Assembly (NCBI GenBank): GCA_012656075.1
Contig: JAAKBF010000403.1
Coordinates: 248,001 to 312,000, forward strand
DNA from: Phytophthora hibernalis
Taxonomy: Eukaryota; Oomycota; Peronosporomycetes; Peronosporales; Peronosporaceae
Length of the DNA stretch: 64,000 nucleotides
Direction: 5' to 3'
Below are positions 11,865-20,829 of this stretch, one piece after another (the first letter of the stretch is position 1; each line of letters begins with the position of its first letter). The notes below the pieces were generated by a model, which searched no databases, was not told where the DNA came from, and saw only the letters and a program-made list of their open reading frames with translations. A program made the translations under genes and the position numbers.

Positions 11865-14205
11865 CTACATTAAGTAGCTTCTCGACATAGTCACTCTCAC
11901 GGTAGTCTCCTCAAAGGACTTCACATTCTGCCTTCGGTGCTCGCTTATCACCCCAGTAGCGAGGTCCAGTAGGCGATAGCCTTTAGTCTTGCTTGCATAT
12001 CCCATCATCAATGCCGGTGCACCTCGCCGTGACAGGTTGTGCCCCGATACACTTTGTCCACGAATTTCAAAGCTAAACACGCAGGTGCTGAACGCTGGGC
12101 TTCCGTCTAAACACCTTCTCATGTGGCGTCAGGTTATCCTTGTTTCCCTTAGTGCTGGTACGATTTATGGTCTTGATCACGTACGCTGCGGCATCTCCCC
12201 ACAACATGCTGGGCATCCCACTGCTGTATAGTACCGCTCGCACCTTGTTAAAGAAAGTCCATGAGCCTTTTCTATCAAACAGGCTTCCTCCGGTGTACGA
12301 GGATGAGAGAATACCTGCAGGGATTCGCCAGCCAACTGTTCTGCCACCTTCGTATTCCTGAACTCGGCTCCCTGATCAGAGTGGAAAACTTTCACGACCT
12401 TCTGATATTTGTCCTTGGCTAAATCACGAAAGTCACGCAGTCGATCAACAGTTTCGTCTTTAGTCTGTTGTATATAGAGCCACTGGTACCGTGAACCCGT
12501 CCAGTAAGTGCAGGTACACTGTATGTCGGCACTTGGATGAAGCCCAGGTCCATAAACACCTTCTCGAACGGTACAGTAGTTCTCTTCGGAGATGTCTTTC
12601 GGAAAGACATTCTTTTTATTTTGGCATGTCACAATTGTATCAGGCCCCTTGACTTTCCGTTCCTGCTGTGTTAATGTCATCCCCGTCACTAATTTCTTTG
12701 CCTCCATCTCCTTAATCGTCTGCCAGTTCGCGTGGGCTAGACGCATGTGCCAAATCTTCAAGGACGAAGCCGACTGGGCAGCAACCTGCAGCATGGACAC
12801 GGATTCTCTTGGTCGGGCACCTCCACAGTTGACTGAAACAAATCATCAGCCAAGTCAAACTTCCAACTGTATTTCATCACAGGGTTCGTCAAGGTAATTG
12901 TTTCCTGGTCGTCACTTGTCTACGATTTGAATCCATGTTGGAGAAACATCAAACGCTGCGAAAGAATGTTCGTGGCACCCTCCACAAACAGAGCCTCAAT
13001 GGTGATCGACACTTTCATTTTAGTAGCCTCATCCACCATCGCCAGCTTTATCATGCCGGCTTCAGCATCGTCGACTTCTCTATCCACTTCATCACAGTTT
13101 CATTGTCTTCGCTCATCGAAATGAACGCGTCGTGACAACCACAAATGTTCACACCCGACGCATTATTCAACACAAATGATAACCAGAATCCATTTGTAGG
13201 CTCAGCTCTAGACGAGGCGTTGGTAAAGCAAGGCGCACTGTCATCCATCACGACCTCAATCATGTGAACAGGCTTGGCGTTTGATTTGCCCTCGTACGGG
13301 TTATAATAACCCGGCACATCGTCGTATCATCACCACTCCGACCCTTAGCCTGCAGCTTGCCTTTACCCTTCTTGCCTTTCTTCGACTGGTCTGTCTTTGA
13401 TGCTGTGCACTCTCTTTCATAGTGACCCCATTTGCTGCAGTTCCAGCACTGTATGTTTGTCCGTCGTCGTTTGGGCTGCCCGCCACCACCACCACCGGAA
13501 CGACGCTTTCTGCTACCTTGGGAATTGGAAGTACTCGCTATGTGACTGCTGCGGTGCAAACTCAGCACCTCTGGCTGCCAGTTTTCCTAGCTCGCGCCTC
13601 CGATACAGCCTTAGATTGCATCATTCGTTCCTCTCTGCTAGTGAGCTTAACCTTGACTTGTTGTAGGGTGTAATCATCAAGATTGTCAAAGGTCTCCACC
13701 ATGCTCTCATATTTGTCTCCAAGGCCAGTCAGAAGAGCAGTAATCACTTCACGATCTGAAACATCTTCTCCCATGAGTGTCAACTCCTGCCGAATCGCTT
13801 CAACACGGTGGATGTAGTCACGAATAGATTCATTAACACCGTCAAAATCCACATTAAGCAACTCGCGCTACAGCAAAAGACGTTTTCTCGAAGTCCTCCA
13901 CCAGAACCGTCCATTTCGCCTGCGGGGTCTCCAAGTGAGCCAGTCGCACGCGAGTTCCATCATCAAGTGTATTGGTGAGAATGTCATTCAAAAGCAACAT
14001 CTTGTTTCTCCAAATCTTATGTTAACGCTTCGTCTCCGAAGATCCATCCCGGTCCGGCTTGGTATCCTTCCCAATCAGGATTTTCCAGCATTTCCGCGTC
14101 TTCAACGCCGCCTTTAGCCCTTCCTTGTACGCCAGGAAGTTCTTGCCATCGAAGCGCAGCGACTGAACAGTATCAATGTGACGCATGTCCAGGTCTTGTT
14201 CGTTT

Positions 14206-14217
14206 GGGCTCATAACC
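14206..14217 (-). promoter_or_regulatory. primer-binding site of Copia-2
   Basis: GGTTATGAGCCC on the minus strand directly follows the 5' LTR and is identical to the same position of Copia-3 (29246-29257), although the LTRs are unrelated. This is the place and kind of sequence expected for tRNA priming of minus-strand DNA. Confidence 0.65.
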
Positions 14218-14218
14218 A

Positions 14219-14447
14219 TGATCTACAGCTACTTCAATACACACGCAAGAGGTAACAGCTTGACTTTCCGCGGGCAAAGGATTTGCTTTACTAGGCTAGC
14301 TTGTTCTCGACCCGGTAGCTCGCGAAATGAACTAGTTTGGGTAGGGCCACGCGGCCTCTGTGGATCTCAGCCACATAGTGCCTGTACGATTGTCGCACGC
14401 TGGTGTCTGGTGGCAGGAGTCGCAGCTTGTATCTTGCTTCTCTTACA
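14219..14447 (-). repeat. 5' LTR of Copia-2
   Basis: This 229-bp direct repeat of 8810-9038 reads TGTAAGAGAAG... on the minus strand and ends in CA next to the primer-binding site. It retains the canonical TG/CA ends that the left copy has partly lost. Confidence 0.85.
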
Positions 14448-14996
14448 AAAGACGAAACCGAGCTGTAGTTATTGATACGGACGTGTCGGCTCGTGGTGTC
14501 AGTCCATCGGCTAACGTAGAATGATCGAGTGCCATCTTCAAGTTGAGTCAGGTACAAAAGAAACGTGAGCCACGTCCGGCAGTGTTGTTTTTTACCTAGT
14601 TTTATTAAACCTTAATAACGTAAAAAGGCTTGGTAAAAATGTAAAAATTGACTTATTAAGTAAGAATCGAGCTCTGCATTGCCAGATTTCCTAGTAGGGG
14701 CGAAGGCAGCCCAAAATAGAGAGGGGGCCACAGTGTATGGGGTTACATTCATACTTCTTGTGAAGTTTTAAATGGTTAATAGTAATCTTCCTTGTGTTTA
14801 CTACCTAATAAATTTGAGGGGTCTGCCTCCGCCCCTGCCCACACTATTATACCTCACAGCCCCCGACCACCACCACCAGTTCAAGGTATGCCTCTACCCC
14901 TCTCACCCTCCTCTACGGCCCTCAATTTATCCTGTTGAGACTAATGTTATCACATTATGCATGCTATTGTATTAATATGTACTACAGTATTTTCCT
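14448..14996. other. intergenic, AT-rich, no gene
   Basis: Contains an AT-rich tract near 14590-14660 including CTTGGTAAAAA. The complement of that 11-mer recurs near 16605, on the far side of the cystinosin relic. No open frame of note. Confidence 0.4.
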
Positions 14997-15640
14997 ACGC
15001 AGGCCTTCCAGCCCAACCACAGTGTTCAGGCCGTGGAGCGTGAGCTTCTACCCGCAAGTGTTCCTCAATCGCCAGCGACGCAGCGTCGTGGGGCTGTCGC
15101 TGAACTATACTGTGCTCAACATGCTGGGCCTTACGTTCTACTCCATCTTCAACGTCACATTCTACTACAGCGAGAGCGTCCAACAGCAGTACATGAGACA
15201 CCACGACGGCCACCGCAATGCCGTGGAGCTCGACGACGTCTTCTTCTCGCTGCACGCGGCTCTGCAGGTCGCCGTGTCGCCCTTCCAGTGCTCCAAGACG
15301 GTCAGCTAGCCCATCATCTTGTGGACGAGCGGGGCTGTTGTTGCTGAGGTACTCTTCGGCCTTGCCGTGGTCTTCACTGGCAATTTTCTGTACTTGCTGA
15401 GATTCGTAAAGCTCATGACGACGCTGTTCAAGTGTCTCCCGCACATCGCACCCAACTACCAGCACAAGTCCACGGTCGGCTGGACCATCTGGAACGTGCT
15501 GTAAGGCGTTGCGGGAGGGGCTGCTGTCTATGGGACAGCAAGAGCTGGACGCAACGACCACGAACGACTGGACGGCCATGACCTGAAACCCCGTCAAGTT
15601 CTCGCTGGGCTTCGTGAGCATTATTGTGAGCGTGCGACGT
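14997..15640 (+). pseudogene. cystinosin-like (PQ-loop) cystine transporter pseudogene
   Basis: Translation gives the second half of a lysosomal cystine transporter. It carries the PQ-loop SFYPQVFLN...SVVGLS, then VVLN-type loop residues, the NAVELDDVFFSLHA block, a second PQ-like segment (HIAPNYQHKSTVGWTIWNVL) and a final NPVKFSLGFVSI piece. In-frame stops occur at 15307-15309 and 15502-15504. A frameshift near 15515 moves the homology to another frame, and a further TGA lies at 15584-15586. The N-terminal half is missing. Cystinosin family members export cystine from lysosomes with protons; this copy cannot. Family assignment rests on recalled motifs. Confidence 0.7.
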
Positions 15641-16779
15641 GGTATCAGGGCTGGGGTTCGCAGAGCCCTCGCCGTTGCTGCACGCCATTACTGCAGGACT
15701 TCCGCAGGAAGGGGAAACTACGTTGACACGGGAGGTAGCAAGGGCTTACACCTTACAGGGACTTGAAGGGCTTGGCTCGGCGGAGGTGACTCGAGAAGTG
15801 AGCTCTGGTGAGCTGTGCGCGCAGCGTACTGTCTGTTTCCGCCTAACCTACCTTCGCAACCCGTACGTTATATTAGCAGTGGTTACATCTAACGTACTTG
15901 TCTGTGTCTTGCTTGCTGTGAGTGTGCGTAGCAGCACTCAGGAGTTTCACCGGCAGGTAAACATCCAGCACCAGACAGCGTCTGTGCAGCATCATCAGCA
16001 TGAGGCGCAGTGGTTTCAACGCACTGGCAACGTCCCGCTCCAGGCAGCGCCACGTACTGTCGCAGCAGCACGTAGGAGTTTCGCTCGCAGGCGAAGTCCA
16101 GCAGCAGGCAGCGCCTGTGCAGCGGCGGCTTCTGGGCAGCAGCGACGTCAGCGCTCTGGGCAACGGCAGCGTCCGTTGCATCGCGTCTGGATGAGTTCTG
16201 GCGGAGGTTGCACGTGATGCAGCGTCAACACTGCAGTCTTCGGCCCAGGGCTCGTATGTGCGTACGGTGCAGCGCGCCGGCTTGGCACCGCAGCCACGGC
16301 TGTATCTCACAGAGCGTGGTGGTTATTCTGTAGCATATGCTCATCTGCAGCGGCAAGACCGTGGTGGTGTGCAACGCTGGAAGACACGTCCGACACAACG
16401 CGTCCTCCAACTCTGTCAACTGCGTGAGTAGTGGACGTTCTCGTGAGGGTAGGGGAGCCCCCGGCTTGAAGAGGAGAAAACGAAGTGAGCGATACAGAGA
16501 TCGCCAAGCAACGCAGGTCACTTTTTATTTTTTACGCAAAAAATAAAACGTAAATGTAAAAAATAGCGTTATTAACCACTTTTACTTAACGGAAAAATGT
16601 TTTTACCAAGTCGAACAACACCGCGTCCGGGTCACCAAGCTGCCAATCGCAAAATACCTTTGTTGCTCTGGATCGCACGTGAAGTTCACTGTGAATGCAT
16701 CAATCACTTGTGTCGAGCATTCGTAAGACGGATCGGTTACTGGAAGATAAATCAATTTGATTGGATAAAAATGAGTTGA
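15641..16779. other. unassigned region with one open frame
   Basis: A 192-codon plus-strand frame (15639-16217) has low-complexity Gln/Arg/Ala-rich C-terminal half and one hydrophobic stretch (VILAVVTSNVLVCVLLAVSV). It has no recognisable family and no promoter signal. The right part (16500-16620) is very AT-rich and includes the complement of CTTGGTAAAAA near 16605. It may be transposon-derived. Confidence 0.3.
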
Positions 16780-18700
16780 TTAGTCGTGAAGTTCATTAGT
16801 TGCCCTGCGCTTTCGACGACGGAATGGCACGGTTCGCGCCTCGGGATTTGCTTGATGAAGAGCTTCTCGGATCCTTCGAAGTGTTGTTGCTGCTCGATCC
16901 GCCCTACTAGGTGTCTTTCCGTCTGATGCCATCTTCATGGGCACGTTTTTGATTGTTGTGTCGAAAAGAACGTCGGCTTCATGTTGACTCTGAGGTGGCT
17001 TGAGATCTCGCCCAGTGGCAGACTTTACTGCATCGCGTAGATGTTTCACCAATGTTGTCCACTCTGAATACCGCTTACGTTTGATTTTCGTGGCAAAGTC
17101 AGACGGCTGCAAACCTTTAAATGGAGGATAACCCATAGATGCATTTCCAAACCACCATAGGTGCCAGACACCAAGAGCATCAACGTCAGGAAACTCAAAA
17201 TCATCTGGCAGCCGATGAAACTTACCATCTCGACTCCAGTAAATGATTGTGCCTTGCGTTGCTTGGGGACACGCCTCTGTCTGGACTCTGGCCCTTTGAT
17301 ACAGCCTCGCTTCAGTAAGGAGCTGACGTATGGTAGACTGGAGCTCCTCTTTCCTCATTGCTCCAGTTTCAACCCCTTTTCGTCCAAAAGTTTCGAGATC
17401 CCGCTCAACGGTACATCAGGCATGCGTTCAACGGCTTCTTGAGTGTCCCGATGCTGCTCATATAGATGAATATATGGCGGAATTCCTGTTGGGGGCAGCG
17501 AGGACATATTACCACGCACCAGTTTGTGTTGCAGTAAATCCATTAAATTGTCGTCCCGAAATATGGCCGAGGCCAATACTGGGTGCTTGACTGGTATTGT
17601 TTGCCTCAGGAATGTGGCGCGCTCGACCAGTGATGCCAAACAGAGTGCTAAAATCGGGTGTATATTTGTGTCCTTATTTATTGTTGGAAACATTACCTGT
17701 AGTGCTGCGTCAATAGCACTGTCGTTTACTTCAGCAAAGTGTGGTGGTAGTACAGCAAAATCGGGCGAGTTGAGTGGAAGCCCTGCCACAACACGACCCA
17801 GGAACTGATCACCTGCAGATTCGTAGCGAATGTAGCGGTCTTGTACTCCACCCAGCGACCACCCGCAGCGCAGACACACACTTGCCATTGACGGACCACC
17901 GGTACTTCCACTTGAAGCAAAGTAGCCACCCCTTTTCGTATAGAATGTGTGCCATATGCCTTGTCACTGGTCTCCTCCTGTAATAGCACTCCCAGCTTCT
18001 TTGGAAATCTGCTTTTCTCATTCGAACCGGGAAAAAGCTTACCAGGACCTAGCGTTGGGTTTGACGCGAAATAAATGCCAAAAGCCAAAATACAGCATAT
18101 GCTTGGATTTAGCGGGTTGCCGTAAATATGTCGGGGGTCTTTTGGGCCACTGCCCTCTTGATTGGTCTTAGTTTTGTGAAGAATACAGCCAATGCTGTCG
18201 TCAACACAATTTAGTGCGTCACGTGCACTGTTTCTATCGACTTAGATCTGCACATTAAATTCCACTGCAGCACAATGTACAAATGAGCGAATCCACTATC
18301 AAGCATGCCAATCGTTTTCTTGCAGAGAACTTTGTAGAGGGAGAAGGAAAGAGGGCGCTTTCCTGTGGTGCGTCCAGTCCCATTTTGATCATTATCCGCT
18401 TCAATCCGCTTCAGCCCACGAAAAAGATTTTTAGATCGTCTGTGTACTCGGGAGGGAGTGGAATCTTCTTCCGTCGATATATATCCCAAACAGCACTTCG
18501 GTAGCCACTTAGAGTCGATACTTTAAGCGAGTAGAAACGTTTCAAAGTGAGATGGCTTGAACATATCCACATTAATTCCACCGTCGGCATCAAAGTAGCT
18601 TTCAGGGGATGGCAGCTTCTCCTTAATCCACCTGGTAATTCCCTTGACGTAACTCTTGTAGGCCTTTTTGTTGATGATGCTGTGCAAGCATCACGGACGT
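16780..18700 (-). mobile_element. decayed Crypton-type tyrosine recombinase element
   Basis: Minus-strand fragments in several frames make up a tyrosine recombinase. The N-terminal part (about 18410-18700) includes FDADGGINVDMFKPSHFE and VSTLSGYRSAV. Box I is LQWNLMCRS with the putative catalytic Arg (near 18245-18270). A YGTHSIRKGVATLL block follows with the His..Arg pair (near 17920-17960), then GWSLGGVQDRYIRYESAGDQF with the putative nucleophile Tyr (near 17820-17860). The C-terminal DNA-binding-like part lies at 16780-17358. Frameshifts occur near 18650, 18420, 18200 and 17900. The R-H-R-Y layout with HSIRKG is that of oomycete Cryptons, which move as circles without terminal repeats. No ends could be defined. 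Confidence 0.65.
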
Positions 18701-19085
18701 TTGCAGCATTGAGAGTTCCAGGTGCAGGTGTCCGGGCTTGGGCCCGAAGTCGTTGTGCGGGAGGTCTTGCCGAGCCCAGGCCATGGCTGACGGTCGCCAT
18801 GTTCGCTTCAACGTGGCTTGTCGAAATTTGAATCAATAGGATACGGATTTGGGCCGTAAGACGACCAGGCTACGGGTTCTCCTGGCAACTCATTGAACGC
18901 CGCACTAAACAAAACTAACTTTTTATTGGCTCTCGTCAAAAGTTTTGTCGAGAAATAATACGACATCTGTCTTACGCTGGCTTACAAAATACAAGTTTGG
19001 TCTTACAAAAGTAGTTGAATCTTCTTAACATCCTCCCACAGTAAGTGGAAGCTTCTTGGTTCATATTTTTAGTGGTTCACCCTGG
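18701..19085. other. intergenic
   Basis: Sequence between the Crypton relic and the promoter of the gene at 19236. No open frame or repeat could be assigned. Confidence 0.4.
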
Positions 19086-19100
19086 TCACTCACTATTTGC
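19086..19100 (+). promoter_or_regulatory. candidate oomycete Inr/FPR core promoter
   Basis: TCACTCACTATTTGC matches initiator plus CAWTTT-type flank closely. It lies about 136 bp before the ATG at 19236; an ATG at 19128 in another frame would lie in the leader, so the real start site may be a little further downstream. Confidence 0.45.
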
Positions 19101-19235
19101 AGCCTGGCAAGTTTGTCTTCCTCGAAATGCAGCACTCCAGATTTGGACCTGCCTCACGTTCTCTCCGGCGCACACCGCGAAAGACCAGCTCAAAATCCGT
19201 GACCAAACGCAAGCGCTCCACTTACTTCGACAAGC

Positions 19236-19889
19236 ATGTCAGCCTTCTTCGGCCTCACTCTCCTCGGCTCACAAAGCCCCTTCGACCCCGTGAAAGACAC
19301 ACCCATCCATACCTTCCAGCCGCACGACTTCCAGGCCGCCTTCATGCAAGCCTACCGACCAAGTTTCACACTGTACTCCGAGAGCGACGAAGAGGCCGTG
19401 GCCGCGAACGCAGAACTCGATTCCGCCACCATCACGCTCGCGCAGATCCCTGAAATGCTGCGGGTCCTCTACAAGTGTCCGAAAGGCGTCGACAACGTCC
19501 CCGCCAGTGTACGCGCTCTCGTCGATCAATCCTTCCGTCTGCACAACATCTCCGACGCTCATCCGATCAAACTCGCCCACTTCCTGGCCCAAATGGAAGA
19601 ACTCTGTCGCCACTCGCAGTCCATGACGACCGCCGCCGCGCACAACGCGTACCTGAAAGACGGGCTCCCAACGCGCGAGTTCGTGTCCAACGTCGACTTC
19701 CGGGGCAAGATGATCAAGCACCAGCGCATGGAGAAAGACCCACAACAAAAGGCGCTCGCCCCCGTCACAGACTCATTGACGGTCGGGTGGAACACGCCCA
19801 CCATGACCACCAAGCGGAAGCCCACCAAGAGCTGCGAGGAGACGCGCTTCGCCTCCGCCATGGTCAAAGCCGGCGTCTACTACTACTAA
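19236..19889 (+). CDS. conserved-looking hypothetical protein (217 aa)
   Basis: Single uninterrupted frame with strong C-ending codon bias, like the intact genes of this window. It has no signal peptide and no membrane span. The C-terminal third is basic and includes FVSNVDFRGKMIKHQRMEKD and a TDSLTVGWNTP segment, followed by a tail ending GVYYY. The short Thr-Gly-Trp-Asn module and soluble architecture recall small axonemal/flagellar microtubule-associated proteins, but this is only a guess and I do not recognise the family. Its stop is 66 bp from the convergent stop of the DNA-binding protein at 19956. No lesions. Confidence 0.7.
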   Translation: MSAFFGLTLLGSQSPFDPVKDTPIHTFQPHDFQAAFMQAYRPSFTLYSESDEEAVAANAELDSATITLAQIPEMLRVLYKCPKGVDNVPASVRALVDQSFRLHNISDAHPIKLAHFLAQMEELCRHSQSMTTAAAHNAYLKDGLPTREFVSNVDFRGKMIKHQRMEKDPQQKALAPVTDSLTVGWNTPTMTTKRKPTKSCEETRFASAMVKAGVYYY

Positions 19890-19955
19890 CATGTATCACC
19901 TCTCGTAATATAACACTCAACTACTTCCATTCCTACAACGTCGTTCCTGTCAGTG

Positions 19956-20480
19956 TCATCTCTGTCGACAGCCCCTGACCTCCTGTACGAAGCCGTGTCG
20001 CTTCAGAAACGACTGTCTCCACGTCCACGAGGCCTTGAAGCAGTCCGGGAGCAGCTTATCCTCCTGTGCGGCCTGCATGGCGCGCTCCGACAGCCGCTTG
20101 GCCGACACGGCACGGCCGGCCGCGTGCTCCTCGTGCAGCCACGCGACGATGCGCCGCTCTGCGTCGGCCGACAGCGTCGCGCCCATGCCGGCCTTGCGGT
20201 CGTTGGTCTTGCGGCCGCCACCAGCCTCGCAGATGGCTGCAATCTTGCCGCGTTCGCGTCGCCAGCGCATCACGAGCTGCTTCTTGGCGCGCACCTGGGC
20301 CGGGGACGCGTCCGGGAAGAAGTGCGCCACCGTCTCGTCCAGACTCTTGCGCGCCTCGTAGAAGGCCACAACCTCCAGCTTGCGCACGTAACTCACGGCC
20401 TCGCGTCGCTGTACTGGCCGAGTGGGCTGCGCGGGCGCGTCGGCAGCCTGCACGCGCATCACGCGCGGTCGGCCGGCCAT
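19956..20480 (-). CDS. CENP-B/Tc5-type HTH DNA-binding protein (174 aa)
   Basis: The ATG at 20480 starts MAGRPRVMRVQ, an AT-hook-like GRPR tip. Helix-turn-helix regions follow: KLEVVAFYEARKSLDETVAHFF..., VMRWRRERGKIAAI, then a CENP-B-type second HTH (LSADAERRIVAWLHEEHAAGRAVSAKRLSERA) ending in SWTWRQSFLKRHGF. This is the DNA-binding half of pogo/Tigger-type transposases. The frame stops just after it, with no DDE nuclease domain, so it is either a domesticated DNA-binding factor or a stable transposase remnant. Codon use is GC-rich and the frame intact, favouring a host gene. The frame is open upstream of the chosen ATG, but that part is AT-rich and unlike coding sequence. Confidence 0.65.
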   Translation of the reverse strand: MAGRPRVMRVQAADAPAQPTRPVQRREAVSYVRKLEVVAFYEARKSLDETVAHFFPDASPAQVRAKKQLVMRWRRERGKIAAICEAGGGRKTNDRKAGMGATLSADAERRIVAWLHEEHAAGRAVSAKRLSERAMQAAQEDKLLPDCFKASWTWRQSFLKRHGFVQEVRGCRQR

Positions 20481-20829
20481 TTTGTTTTGTTGTTGGTCTC
20501 CGTAAAGTGCAAAAACTTGTTTTTTTAAAACAAGTGCTAAAACACTTCCAAAAGTGCGATACCGAAACAGCAAAACTTGTACAGTCATACTGTAGTATGC
20601 GTCAATAAGGAACACCTGATGAAAATAATTAAGGAGGGTATAGTTGCCCACAAGACACACACAGATGTTACTCTTTCCAGACATATAATATTTCAAAGGA
20701 TAATAGTTGACACCCCGTTCTTTATTGATGACGCACATTACTGTACTACGAACATTAACCCCAAGATTGTTCACTTCCTTCGTGAGTTCACTACACTCTG
20801 CGTGTCAGATCCACCTAAGCGTTGATAAT
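20481..20829. other. intergenic, AT-rich
   Basis: Lies between the HTH gene start and the 3' end of the fused lyase. No gene seen; likely holds the HTH gene promoter and the lyase 3' UTR. Confidence 0.4.

Larger units (their letters stand above)
9367..14219 (-). pseudogene. Copia-2 gag-pol pseudogene
   Basis: The gag frame starts at 14219 or 14213 (the second ATG lies inside the primer-binding site). Gag continues at 13562-13861, followed by a CCHC knuckle CWNCSKWGHYEREC in 13260-13568. The protease remnant has FVLNNASG instead of the catalytic DSG/DSA. Pre-integrase and integrase fall in 11865-12800, RT in 9980-10732 and RNase H in 9367-9717. The RT catalytic YVDD reads YVND (PIYVNDILIIG), which would disable it. 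Frames change repeatedly and a non-coding block of about 570 bp splits integrase from the linker. Confidence 0.8.
8810..14447 (-). mobile_element. full-length but decayed Ty1/copia element (Copia-2)
   Basis: Two 229-bp direct repeats (8810-9038 and 14219-14447) bound a minus-strand Copia internal region of about 5.2 kb. Hand alignment gives about 16 differences between the LTRs (roughly 7%), so the insertion is old. Flanking pentamers AAATA (left) and AAAGA (right) could be a mutated target duplication. A purine-rich stretch (GAGAAGAG) precedes the 3' LTR and GGTTATGAGCCC follows the 5' LTR as primer-binding site. The coding region is broken in many places. Confidence 0.85.
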
